Below are positions 31,951 to 44,085 of a DNA stretch of 64,000 nt, in pieces (the first letter of the stretch is position 1; each line of letters starts with the position of its first letter). The notes under the pieces were generated by a model. It made no database searches. It saw only the letters and a list, made by a program, of their open reading frames with translations, and was not told the DNA's origin. The stretch is from Brasenia schreberi (lineage: Eukaryota; Streptophyta; Magnoliopsida; Nymphaeales; Cabombaceae), in contig JAYKKT010000076.1 in NCBI GenBank assembly GCA_036023115.1, positions 2,542,001-2,606,000 on the forward strand. Direction: 5' to 3'. Position numbers and translations under genes: made by a program.

Positions 31951-34900
31951 ATGAAAAAAATCGAAAAACAAGAAAAACCAAAAACAATGGAAAAGCAAAA
32001 ACTCGAAAAAAGTGTGCTTTGTATAGTTCCCAAAGTTCTTGTTTTACAAAAACCCAAAAAAATCGAAAATTTGGAAAATACCAAAAAGATTTTGTACATA
32101 GCTGCTCCTGGTATAACTTTGGCGAAAGAAAAGGATTTCGAAAGAAACGTCGTCTGCATAGCCAGACCAAAAATTTCGAAATCACTTGAAAATCCAAGTA
32201 CAAAACCAGGTTATTTTGAAAACCACGCATCAAGTTCCCTCGGGTCTAAAGTCCACGAGAATGATCGAAGCCCAGAAGTGGATCCCCTTGAGGAAGATCC
32301 CACTTCTGAGCTCCCAGAATTTCATAGAATTCTCGATTTTGAAAAACCTTCCCAATCAGTAGGAGGAGATTTCGTAGAGGTGAACCTAGGGGATGATTCC
32401 AATCCCAAAACCATCAAAATAGGCGCATGCTTGCATGAAACTGAAAAGTTAGCATTCATTGCATTTCTACGGACCTATTTGGATGTGTTTGCATGGACGT
32501 ATGAAGACATGCCGGGCATAGATCCCAGCATAGTCGAGCATCGTCTTCCCTTAGATGTAGGTGTAAAACCAATAAAGCAGAAGCTTAGGAAAATACACCC
32601 GAATGTACACACGCAAGTCAAAGAGGGTTTAGAAGATCTGCTAAAAGCCGGATTTATAAAACCCATTGCGTATTCTGATTGGTTGTCAAATATCGTTGTA
32701 GTTCGAAAAACCAATGGGAAAATTCGAATATGCATCGATTTCAGAAACTTGAATAAAGCCACTCCAAAGGATAATTATCCTTTACCAAACATAGATTTGA
32801 TAGTCGATAGTACTGCAAATCATGAAATGTTTTCATTTATGGATGGCTATTCAGGCTATAATCAAATCAAACTAAGCCCACGAGATCAGGGTAAGACCGT
32901 CTTCACAACCCCATGGGGCACGTACTGCTATACAGTCATGCCCTTTGGTTTGAAAAATGTCGGCGCAACATACCAACGAGCCATGAACACGATCTTCCAT
33001 GATCAAATTCACGAGCTTGTAGAAGTGTATGTAGATGATCTCTTGGCAAAATCCAAAACCCGATGCACCCATATCGAATGTTTACAAAAAATTTTCGAAA
33101 GGCTTAGGCTTTACAAAGTAAAGCTAAACCCTCAAAAATGTGTGTTCGGGGTAGAATCAGGAAAGCTTCTAGGCTTTATGGTGAGCCAAAGGGGAATAGA
33201 AGTCGACCCCTCTAAGTGTCGAGCCATCATAGACATGGCTCCACCCTCCAATCTCACCCAAGTCCGTAGCCTCCAGGGTCGATTACAATCTGTGCGCCGA
33301 TTCATATCGAATCTGGCAACTAGATGCGAACCCTTCAACAAACTGTTGAGGAAGGGTACGAAATTCTTATGGGATGACGAATGCCAAAAGTCCTTCGAGA
33401 GACTAAAGGCATACTTAGTTAATCCCCCCGTTTTGAATCCTCCAAAACAAGGAAAACCGCTTTTATTGTACATCTCCGTGCATGTAAACGCTTTAGGAGC
33501 CCTATTGGCTCAATACGAGGATGACACCCATAAGGAGTATGCCATCTACTATATTTCGAAAACTCTCTTGGCTTATGAACGAAATTATCAAGCCATGGAG
33601 AAGACATGCTTGGCCCTAGTCTGGGCCTGCCAGAAATTCAGACACTACTTCCTAGATCATGAGATCTGGATAGTGTCCAAGCTTGATCCAATCAAGCACT
33701 TGTTCGAAAAACCCATTCTCACAGGTAGATTGGGCAAATGGCAACTCCTTCTAATGGAGTATGATCTAAAATACCATCACCAGATCTCCGTTAAGGGGCA
33801 AGCCCTAGCAGATTACGTGGCTGACTTCCCCTTGGAGGACGCATATCCCACTCTTGTCGAAATGCCTGATGAAGGCATATTGCAAAACCATTTTCAAAAC
33901 CACATTTTGGCAAATTCTTTTGAAAACCAAGTGTGGAAGATGCACTTCGACGGGGCACGAAACCAACGAGGGGCTGGTGCCGGGATCATCCTAATCTCCC
34001 CTGAAAAGGGCGAGATTCCCATAGCGGTCCGCTTAGATTTCGAATGTTCCAACAACATAGCTGAGTATGAAGCACTCATACAAGGCTTAAGGATTTCGAA
34101 AACTCTAGGGGCATCATGCATCGAGGTCTTTGGAGATTCGCTCCTTGTCATAAACCAGGTTTTAAAAATTTGGCAAGTACGTAATGAGAAACTACTTCCA
34201 TATCACGAGTTGGCCACTCGATTGGTCCACTCCTTCCAGTCGTGTAAGCTCACACACGTGGGAAGAGAGGACAATGGCATCGCCGATGCCCTCTCTTCCT
34301 TGGGTTCAGCCCTGAAGGTCGATCCCATTTCAGGGACCAGATCTTTGGAAATATGGCATGCGCCCCATCCATCCACACACGACTTGGATATTTGCCAAAA
34401 CAACCCAGAGTCTATTGAAAAACCCTGGTTCTATGACATAAAACAATTTTTAGAAAATGGGGGATTCACCGAGGATGCCACATCCAAAGATAGGGCATTC
34501 ATTCGTAAGATTTCGACCCGATACACCATTCTGGGTGGGGTCTTATACAAAAAGAGTTTTACCGGCATTCTGCTTAGGTGTATCGACCTAGAGGAGGCTA
34601 GGATAGTGATGCACGAGTTCCACGACGGAGAATGTGGAGGTCATGTTAATGCCAACATGATGGCGATGAAAATACTTAGAGGGGGTTATTTTTGGTCCAC
34701 CCTGAAAAAGGATTGTCACGATCATGTTAGAAAGTGTCATCCATGTCAAGTGCATGGGCACGCCATTCATATCCCTTCATCTGCATTGCATTCTGTGGTC
34801 AGCCCCTGGCCATTTACCATGTGGGCGTTTGACATTGTAGGCCCCATATTTCCAAAGGCCTCGAATGGGCATCGTTTTATTTTAGCAGCCACGGAGTATT

Positions 34901-35673
34901 TCTCCAAGTGGGTGGAAGCCATTTCCCTAACGAATGTAATGGGGCAACATGTGGTGGCTTTCATCCGGAGGAATATCTTGGCTCGATTTGGGGTTCCACG
35001 AGACCTTGTGTCTGATAATGGTACCCCATTCAAGAACGAGCGGATGGTTAAGTTGTGCAACACGTATGGCATAACTCACCACTTCTCCTCGCCCTACTAC
35101 CCTCAAGGCAACGGCCAAGCCTAAGCCACAAACAAGACTCTCATTGGTATCATTGAGAAGACCTTAGAGAAGGGTAGGAGGTGGCATGAGAAGCTGGATG
35201 AAGCCTTATGGGCTTATAGGACTTCCATCCGGACTCCCACGAATGCCACACCATTCGAATTAGTCTATGGCACAAACGCCATTCTTCCCATTCATACCCA
35301 ACTGCATTCATTCCATACATCCATTGCACTCGACCTCCCCCTAGAGACGCTTCAACATGCTAGGATGGCCGAACTAGATTTGCTAGATGAGAGGCGACTC
35401 CTTGCCATGGATCATGCTCGTGCATACCGGCAAAGGATAGCCCGACATTATAGCAAACACATGAGACCTCGCCACTTTGAAGTGGGAGATCTGGTCCTGA
35501 AAACCATCCACCATCGTGGCCCACACCCCCTAGGCAAGTGGCGCCCCAACTGGGATGGACCCTATGTTGTACGAGCAACCACTACGAACAATTCATATTG
35601 GTTGATCGATGTAGAAGGTAGGAATTTAGCAGATCCTATCAATATTCAATACTTAAAGAAGTATCATGTGTAG
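31951..35673 (+). pseudogene. pol: pol polyprotein of element A, nonsense at integrase catalytic Glu
   Basis: Same domain order as 1563-5333: RT with YVDD, degenerate first RNase H, archaeal RNase H (HFDGA, AEYEA, GDS, ADAL motifs), integrase zinc finger and integrase core. The ATG at 31899 reads only seven codons because a G is inserted in the CCCT(G)TTTCT stretch, a change shared with E. The first usable ATG is at 31951 (an Ile codon in the leftmost element), which costs about 17 residues. TAA at 35122-35124 replaces the GAA codon for the third residue of the D,D-35-E triad, so the main product loses integrase activity. The frame stays open after it to TAG at 35671-35673, including GPY/F. 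Confidence 0.95.
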
Positions 35674-36180
35674 GATCTGGATTAAATTCCAGTTTTCGAA
35701 AATTTTAGAGGGATAGCTGCCCTGAGACATGTGAATAAGGTGCAAAGGCGAACTCGTGTGACCCTAAGTGAGAGAATTCACACTTGTGAAAGAGTGGAGT
35801 TTTCAAAATCGTGGTTGCATTTCAAAATCCTTCATCTTACAAAGAAGGGCCTAGTTCAACATAGCAAGATACTTGCAAGTAGTACGTGCTATTTCTAAAT
35901 AGGCTGATCTGGAATGGATCGAGTGTAGGCTTGGGATAAGTCCTCTCCTCTTCTCTTCTCCTTCCAAAAGGAAAACAAAGGCCCAAAACAAAAGGGAATT
36001 TCCCATTTAGAGTCTCTTTCCAAAAGAAAGAAACCAGACTTCAAAAAGAAAAATCGATTCTCTTATAAAAAAAGAGGGATTAAAGAAAAAATACTCCCAA
36101 AGGGAGACCCTCTATGGAAAAAAAAGGAAAAAGAGGCCAAAAAGCTCAAAAAGAGCAGTTTTCCGCCTTCTATGCCTTAA

Positions 36181-36210
36181 ACCACGGGACGCTTCAGAAG
36201 GGACCGTGGT
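36181..36210 (+). repeat. Perfect 7-bp inverted repeat in 3' UTR
   Basis: ACCACGG and CCGTGGT are separated by 16 nt. The repeat is conserved in the leftmost element and in E (49808-49837 region). In remnant B the LTR M insertion falls inside one arm. Confidence 0.6.
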
Positions 36211-36834
36211 ATCTCTTTCCCATCCCTGGCTTATCCCAAGCTAAAGCATGGTTCATTTCAAGGAATCCTAAAGTAAAAATAGGATTTACTTACTTGAATT
36301 TCATCTTGTTTGAGAATTCGACGTTTCGAGTAAGGCGTAGGAATTTGAAATGAAGCTTGTTTTCTTACAAAACCTCCGCTAGATAAGCGAGTGTTAAGAC
36401 TCAAACAAGGGCAAGCACGAAGAGCTCGAGATCCTTAGGATCGAGACTCAAGACAGTTGTCCCTTTTGTAAATAGCTTTTGTAAATAAGTTTTAAAACCG
36501 AACATCGAACAACATAGGGTTTTTGCTCACTTGGAGCAAGAGACCTTGTAAGTCTCTAGAGTTCGACTACATCTGGTCTCTGGGAGGTCGCCACTTTTGG
36601 CACCACACCCATGTCATCTGCATTCCACGCATGGTACTTGCATGAACATGATCCCATTTAGGACCAGATTCCATAAGTGAACCCTTTGGCGTGATATCTC
36701 CTCCTACCAGTGTTTGTAAAATTGAGATTTTGTTAAAATGGGACGATCCCATATTCTTCGTGGCTAGATCTAGGGAGACATTAAAAGGGGTGTTTGTCAT
36801 CTTTGCCCTTATCCAAATCTATTTGGACAAGGCC

Positions 36835-36843
36835 AAAGAGGGG
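36835..36843 (+). other. Polypurine tract of element A
   Basis: AAAGAGGGG, then CATC, directly before the 3' LTR at 36848. It is identical in E (49174-49182, minus) and D (60883-60891, minus). Confidence 0.85.
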
Positions 36844-36847
36844 CATC

Positions 36848-39800
36848 TGTAAACACCCCGAAATCCCACGAATTTCTCAAAATCCATCTGGTTTTATACA
36901 AGCAGCCCCAAAGGGCCATTTTGAGTTTGGAAACCCAGGAGCCTTCCAAACAACCCTGTATATATGTTTTAAACTTTATCTTTCAAAAACATATGATCTA
37001 GCTTTTGAAAACCCTTTTAAAACATGTTTTGAAACCCCGAAGTGGCTTGGCCTGATCAAGACAGGACCAGGAGAGCCAAGAAGAGCCCGGAACCGGAGCA
37101 CCTGTCGAGCCCGGTGCAGCAACTCTTGTATCTGATTCACACCCCAGGATCTCGAACGTCCAAGACCCTGTTCTTATCAAAATAGCCTTTGAAGTCATCT
37201 CCGGAAGGCAGAAACGGAGGCGGACGACCATGTTGGCGAAGACCCAACGCAGACGGAGTACTGATGCTGTCAGGCCCCGCACGAATCGTCCGTTTCGAAC
37301 CCAGCTCGAGGGAGTCAGAGTTCAGTTTGGATTGGATCTGGACCATATATATCCAGATTCCAATCCAAACCCATATGTGGACTTGGATTTGGATTTGGAT
37401 CTAGAGATCCAATCCAATATCCATATCCATGGCCCACATCACCTTCTCATAAATGGAGGTGGGGCCCACTTGAAATTCACGTGGGATATTGGGCATGAGA
37501 GAGAGTGGGGGTGAAAAATATCAAGAGTGTTGTATTAAGCTTGACTTGTGTGTCAAGTTTGGGTTAATCATGTGGGTTAGCCTAATTGAGTGGGTTTAAG
37601 CTTGTAATTAGCTAAAACCTAACCTAGGGCTGCACCAACATGGGGTGATCAAGGTCTATGGGCCATGCTAAGGGAGCTCCTTCACCTAAACCTAACCCAA
37701 AATGCCTAAACCTAGCCTAAACCCCTAATCCACCCCTAATCTGAACCTAATCACCTAACCCACTTCCCTAATCTCGGCCTAATCCCAACCTAATCACCTA
37801 ACCCACTCCCCTAATCCTTCCCTAAACCTAGATTAATTTCCTTAATCCTAGCCTAAACCTAGCCTAAACCACCTAACCTAGCTCACTAAACCTCACCCTA
37901 AAACCCAACCACCTAGCCTAGCCCTAAACCACCCTTAGCCCACGATTTTCCCAAACACCTAGTTTTAAAATATCTGGCCCAACCCCATCCAGCCCACCTT
38001 ATCTACATACTACCCTACCTAAACCACCTAACCACTACCCACAACCCAGCCCTAAACGACCTACCCATCCCCTATTTAAACCCCCCTCATTGTGGGCGGG
38101 TTTTCCAAGTGGGAACCACTCTCCACACTCAGCCGGGCCCTCTCCTTCTCCCATCTTCCACCAGCCGACAGCCAGCAGCTCCAGCTCCTCCACCAACCGC
38201 CACCTGCTCCGCCACCTTCCCTCTTCCGTCCACCACCACTGCCCCCCAGCCGGACACCACCATCTTTCCCCAACTCCACCAGCCGACAGCCACCTACCCG
38301 CCACTCTCCCACTCCATCCGCCACTCCTCCCCATTCGGTAAGTTCCCCTAACTCCCTCAAAGCCACTCTCTACCACCTCTCCACTCTTAGCCACCCATCT
38401 TCCCTTCAGCTCAGCCCCTTTGTCGCCACCACCTAAGCCTAGCCGAACCTAGGATAACCCAAGTGGCTGGCCACTACTTAGCCACCATCTCCCATTCGGC
38501 CAACCCCCCCCCTAGGTGTCTTTTTTGGCCTTCCCACTAGCTCACCTTTTAGGTCCAGTTTCCCTAAGTACCTAACTTCCCTAGTGACCCTAAGACCCAC
38601 TTGCTCAGCCACTCTAAACTCCCTACTTGGAGGCGCCGCCCACTTGCCACCGGTCCCCTTCGAGGCGTCCATCCCGCGCCCCATTTGCAGCCGGCCAGCA
38701 CCCTTGGTCACATACCTTCGCGGAGCTCCCGTTTGCAGCCCAAAGCCAAGGCCACGCTCAAGCAAGACCTCTACGGACCAGCTACTCGTAAGTGTCTAAA
38801 CTCGGTCTTTAGTCATACACTTGCTTGAAATTCAATTTGATACGGGGTTGTAATAACGGAGCATAGTCTCCCCCCGCTTGTAATAACGTGGCTTGGCACA
38901 ACCACACACGTGCACTCTCTTAGTTGTGCACAATTTTGAACACACACGGGCCTAATCAGCCCCTAATATATATAAGTGTACGTATATATTTCATTTCCGA
39001 AGGGTTTTATTTAAGTTGGGTGCGTTGTTTTTCAATTCAATCACTCTCACACACATTGAGCTTTCGCTCTTATTTGAAAGACCCAAGTAAGGGCCGACCT
39101 ATACTATTTGGGTTTCATTTCATGTCGTGTGAGTTAGTCTTTCAATTTAAACACTCTCACACACATTGAGCTTTCGCTCTTATTTGAAAGACCCAAGTAA
39201 GGGCCGACCTATACTATTTGGGTTTCATTTCATGTCGTGTGAGTAAGTCTTTCAATTTAAACACTCTCACACACATTGAGCTTTCGCTCTTATTTGAAAG
39301 ACCCAAGTAAGGGCCGACCTATACTATTTGGGTTTTATTTCTTGTCGTGTGAGTAAGTCTTTCAATTCGAGTACTTTCACACACATTGAGCCTTCGCTCT
39401 TACTCCCAAGACCTTAGTCAAGGCCATACTGCAATTTATATTTGGGTTTAATTTCATGTCGTGTGTGTAAGTCTTTCAATTCAAGCACGCACCCACATTG
39501 AGCCTTCGCTCTTATTTGCAAGACCCGAGTAAGGGCTCATATACATAAGATATATACATATCTCCCTTCGGTTATTTCCCTTCGGTTATTTCCCTTCGGT
39601 TATTTCCCTTCCGCTATTTCCCTTCAGTATTGTCTTTACATTTCGGGTTTTCCCTTTGGAGTAGCGTGAGTTTGCATTGCATCTACGCCATACCACGAGG
39701 TAGGACGCATATTGCATCGAAGCAACCCCCGCTCGAATTCGCCCATGTAGTGGAGTGTTCATAACACACAAACTAGGCGACCCAAAAAGGGATAAAAGAA

Positions 39801-40144
39801 AAGACTTAGGCACGTACAAATCCACGTGATCTAAAACATGCAATCGCATCTTAAAGACCCGAAATAGACACCTCGAAACCGTTTCGTAGATTTTCTCCCC
39901 AAAAACTCGATTTTTTGCAAAAGCGTACAGACTGACCCTTGCGCATCGGTGCAAGAAGGTCTGCGACGACAAGAGCTCACTTGCTCACAGTCGCCACGTT
40001 TAGAAGTCAGTGTTAAGTATATCTTCGCTAGCTTAAGTAAGCTAGCTGGCACGCCCTATTTGTATACATAGGCCTTAGACGCACGATAAGATCCACTCCA
40101 AGCCACGAAAGAGGTGAAGAGGCGGGGATTTTCGCGCGTCTACA
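36848..40144 (+). mobile_element. 3' LTR of element A, 3297 bp
   Basis: Same structure as the 5' LTR and the same length as both LTRs of E. Against the 5' LTR it keeps a 21-bp stretch near 39841 and one extra 14-bp unit near 39570-39610. TATA box at 38073-38080; 110-bp array about 39025-39548. Confidence 0.96.
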
Positions 40145-40149
40145 GTTAT
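40145..40149 (+). repeat. Target site duplication GTTAT, right copy
   Basis: Second copy of the 5-bp duplication that flanks element A. It is at the same time the first five bases of the right piece of LTR M. Confidence 0.95.
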
Positions 40150-40395
40150 GTTTGCTCAAAATCGACTTTTTTAAAGCGTACAGACTGACCCTTGCGCATC
40201 GGTCCAAGAAGGTCTACGACGAAAAGAACCCACTTGCCCACAATCACCCCAAACAAGTCAGATATTACGAAAACTTACTTCGCTAGTTTGAGTAAGCTAG
40301 TTGGCACACCCTTTTTCATAAAAACGAACGTAGATGCAGAAAGGTTCGCTCTAGGCCCTAAGAAGCCCGGGGTCAGAAATTTCCGCGTGTCTACA
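40145..40395 (+). mobile_element. LTR M, right piece and LTR end
   Basis: Continues LTR M after element A: the stem-loop block (CAAGAAGGTCTACGACG), the GCTAGTTTG/TAAGCTAGT arm pair, then GCGTGTCTACA at 40395. It is followed by minus-strand 3' UTR sequence of remnant B, beginning GTCCC. Confidence 0.88.
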
Positions 40396-40920
40396 GTCCC
40401 TTTTGGAGTGTCCCGTGGTTTAAGACATAGAGGCGAAAAACTGCTCTTTTTGAGCTTTTTGGCAGTTTTTTTGTTTTTTTCGTAGAGGGTCTCCCTTTGG
40501 GAGTATTTTTTCTTTATTCCCTCTTTTCCATAGAATACATGATTTTTCTTTTAATTGGCCTTTCTCTTGGGAAAGAGACTTTACAGGGATTTCCCTTTTC
40601 TTTTTGGCCAAGTTTTCCTTTTGGGAAAGAGAAGAGAAACGGGGGAGGACTTATCCCAAGGATCTACTCGATTCATCCCAGATCAGCCTAATTAGAAATA
40701 GCACGTATTACTTGCAAGTATCTTGCTATTTTGAATCAGGCCTTCGTTTGTAAGAAGAAGGATTTTTGAAACATGACTCATTGGTTTTGGAAAACTCTGC
40801 TCTTTCACAAGCAATCGAGTCTCTCATTCAGGGTTGTATGATTTGCTTTGATCCTCACTCACGAAGTTTCAAAAAGGAGGTTTTTAAAATATTATTGAAA
40901 TATAGGGCTTAGCTTAGACC
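40396..40920 (-). other. 3' UTR of remnant B
   Basis: Reverse complement of the family 3' UTR, recognisable by the CCCGTGG arm, the CTCTTTTTGAGC block and the stretch before the pol stop. It has diverged from A and E by substitutions and small indels. LTR M has inserted inside the ACCACGG/CCGTGGT hairpin. Confidence 0.82.
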
Positions 40921-41835
40921 CTACACATGGTATTTTTTCAAAAATTGAGCATTCATAGGGTGGGCTAAGTTCCTACCCTCAACATCGATTAGCCAATATG
41001 CATTGTTTGTGGTGGTTCAATGCACAACATAAGGGCCATCCCACTTGGGCCGCCACTTTCCAAGTGGATGTGGGCCACGATATTAGATGATTTTGAGCAC
41101 AAGGTCTCCCACTTTGAAGTGGCGAGGTCTCATATGCTTCTCATAATGTCGGGCTATCCTTTGCCGGTATGCATGTGCATGATCCATGGCAAGGAGCCTT
41201 CGCTCATCTAATAAGTCAAGTTCGGCCATCCTAGCATGTTGAAGCATCTCTAGGGGAAGGTCAAGTGCAATGGATGTATGAAATGAATGAATTTTGGTAT
41301 GAATGGAGAGAATGGCATTTGTGCCATAGACCAACTCAAATGGCGTGGCATTTGTGGGAGTTCGGATGGAAGTCCTATAAGCCCATAAGGCTTCATCCAG
41401 CTTCTCATGCCACGTCCTACCCTTCTCTAAAGTCTTCTTAATAATGCTTATGAGAGTGTTATTTGTGACTTCGGCTTGGCCATTGCCTTGAGGGTAGTAG
41501 GGTGATGAGAAGTGGTGAGTTATGCCATACGTGTTACATAACTTAACCCTCCTCTCGTTTTTGAAGGGGGTACCATTGTCGGACACTAAGTCCTTTGGAA
41601 CCCCAAAGCGAGCCAGAATATTTTTCCTAATGAATGCTACTACATGTTGCCCCTGAACATTGGTCTGGGAGGTAGCTTCAACCCACTTGGAAAAGTATTC
41701 GGTGGCTGCGAGTATGAACCTATGCCCATTTGATGCATGAGGAAATATTGGTCCTATGATGTCAAACGCCCACATGGTGAATGGCCAGGGATTGACCACG
41801 GAATGCAATGAGGATGATGGGGTATGGATGGCGTG
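40921..41835 (-). pseudogene. pol: Integrase part of a minus-strand pol (remnant B)
   Basis: Reading leftward from 41835, this is the integrase core from just before the first catalytic Asp (FDIIGPIFP) through SDNGTPF and the GNGQAE motif, so all three D,D,E residues are present, then to GDLVLKII. A TAA near 41082 interrupts the frame before the GPY/F region. The family stop lies at 40921-40923. The upstream part (RT, RNase H and zinc finger) is cut off by LTR C, which inserted after GCGTG at 41831-41835. This is the oldest host in the right half of the nest. Confidence 0.9.
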
Positions 41836-44085
41836 TGTAAACACCCCAAAATTCTATGATTTTCATAAAACACACCTAGTTTTAAAATCCCCTTTTCAAG
41901 ACAAGATTTTTAGTTTTCGAAAACCCAGGAGTTGTAAAAGCTCCAAATTTTGTATAAAACCCCATTTTGATATAAAATATCTTATACTTGGGCCAAGTCC
42001 CAATTTTGTAAAGAGCTGAATCCAACAGGTACAGCTTGATCAAAAGCAACCACAAAAACGGGTGAAAAAGCCCCAAAAGCCTCCTGGCCTGATAAAAGCA
42101 GATCGAAAAGGCAAAGGAGAGCCCAGACCCAAAGCATACTTCAAGCCCGACATATCAACTCTCATGTCAAAAGCATCCCCAAATTCTCAGACATCCAAGC
42201 CCCAAATATAAAAAATATGATCAAAATGAAATCCCGAAGGTGAGAAGTAGATTGGACGAAAATGTTGGCGAAGACCCAATGCAAGATGGAGTACTGATGA
42301 AGTCAGGCCCCGCACAAACCGTCCGTTTCGAAACACCATGAAGAAATAAAAAAAATCAAATTTGGATCGGATTTGGACCATATATATCCAGATCCAAACC
42401 CAAACCCAAAATATATTTGGATTTGGATTTGGATCCCAAGATCCAAATCCAATATCTATATCCATGGCCCACTTCACCTCCCCATAAATGGGGGTGGGGG
42501 GCCCACAAAAGTTCACCTGGATGCTCTTGGAAGGCTTGGGTAGAGAGAGAAAAGGGCCATAAAGTAAGAGTGAGAAAGTTGGTAGGCTTGACTTTTTTTG
42601 GTCAAAGTGGGTTAGCCTTGTGGGTTTAACCAAGAGTGTGGGTTCAAGCTTGTATGCACCTACACTTGACCTAGGGCTGCACCAACTTGGATATGGCTGC
42701 AACTAAAGTAGTGGACCGACTCCAAGAGGTGGTTCCTAAACCTAGCCCTAAGTTAGCCTATCTCACCTAGCCATCTTTCCTAAACCTAACCCAAACCTAG
42801 CCTAGACCTAGCCCTTCTCACCCAAAACCACACCCACTTCACCTAGCCGACCTCACCTAGCTGGACCACCTAGACCCTAACCAACTAGCCCTAAGCTAAC
42901 CTTAGTTCACCTAACTAAGTCCCTAACCAACTAAACCCAACCCACCTAACCGACCTTCCCCAAACCACTAGCCCAGCCCACCATATTTCCCTAAACCGGC
43001 CTAGCCTAGCTACAGCCACCCCATCCTAAACCATAAAATATCTAGCCCATAATATATCCCAGCCCACCTAAATAAAAATATTTGGCCCCCAACCCAACCA
43101 ACCTAGCTCCCTTATCCCCCCAGTACTCATCCTCCCTTCCCATTCGGCCAGCACTCATGGGAACCCCTCTCACATTTGGTGAGGAGCTCCATCTCACTTC
43201 ATCATCCTCCCTCCATTCCCATTCGGCCAGGACCGAGACAGCTCCATCTCTCCCTTCCATCCAGCTCCCCTAAGCTGGCCAGCACCTCTCTCCCTCCCAA
43301 TTGAGCACCACCCAACACCTGCCCCAGCACCAACACCACCTGCTGCCTCCTTCCCAGCCAACAGCACCACTTGTCATCCTTCCTTCCACCCGGCTTCCCC
43401 AAAGCAGCAGCACCCCATCACCATACCCCACTCCAACTCCACCCGGCCTATCACCTTAGCACCTTAACACCCAACCTACCTTCCCTAAAGCACCCATAAA
43501 CTAGCCATCCAGCACCCCTACCTGTCCCAAAACATACCCGAATCCCAGCCTCTCTCAAGCTACCCAAGGAGCTCCTCATGGCTGCCTAAGGCGAATCACA
43601 AGTCCAAATCCAAGCAAGTTGAAGATGGACCAGCTACATGTAAGTGTCTAAACTTGGTCTATTACATTAACTTGCTTTATATTCAATTAAATTTTGGTAT
43701 GGGGTTGTAATAATGGAGCGTAGTCTCCCCCCAAGATGTAATATTGATGTATGACACACAAGCACACACACAGGCCTTGACAGCCCCTAAGATATAGCTT
43801 TATTTATATAGGTTCAGCTGCGTGTGTTTATATTCAAGTCGTGTGTGTGGTCTTTCAATTCCACAATCACACACATTGAGCCTTCGCTCTTACTCCCAAG
43901 ACTCTAATAATAGCCGTATTGCAATTCAATTTGGGTTTTACATTCCAAGTCATGTGAGTTGTCTTTACATATACACACAACACACACGCACACGTTGGCG
44001 ACCTTTGGGCCCATATATATATAGTTGTATTTCCCTTCCGCTATGTCTTTTAGATTTGGGTTTTAAGGTTCAACTGTGTGAGTAT
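41836..44085 (+). mobile_element. LTR C (diverged subtype), truncated on the right by D
   Basis: Starts TGTAAACACCCC, then diverges from the A-type LTR while keeping the same plan: U3 hairpin with GGATTTGGATTTGGAT, CCTA-rich tract (about 42725-43000), C/T-rich leader, an exon-2-like block ending ACATGTAAGTG near 43640, and one or two repeat units. It shares the CCTTCCGCTATGTC and TTTTAAGGTTCA block with LTR M, which marks a subtype. A clear TATA box is not obvious. Confidence 0.88.

Larger units (their letters stand above)
35674..36847 (+). other. 3' untranslated region of element A
   Basis: About 1.17 kb without a plausible gene. It contains A-rich tracts, a CAAAAAGCTC/GAGCAG block near 36140, and the hairpin ACCACGG/CCGTGGT at 36181-36187 and 36204-36210. 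I looked for an env-like ORF and found none. Confidence 0.85.
25600..40144 (+). mobile_element. Element A: complete Tat-clade LTR retrotransposon, 14,545 bp
   Basis: Has two LTRs (25600-28861 and 36848-40144), PBS, gag-protease, pol, 3' UTR and PPT in the standard order, and a 5-bp target duplication. By eye the LTRs differ by roughly 15-20 substitutions and two indels (21 bp and 14 bp), so insertion is recent. It is near-identical to element E on the other strand. Structurally it is complete, but it is probably not autonomous because of nonsense codons at 31397-31399 and 35122-35124. Confidence 0.96.

Noticed and set aside
35674..36847. env-like third ORF between pol and the 3' LTR
   Set aside because: Only short overlapping frames in A-rich sequence; none is long, conserved in frame between copies or carries membrane segments.
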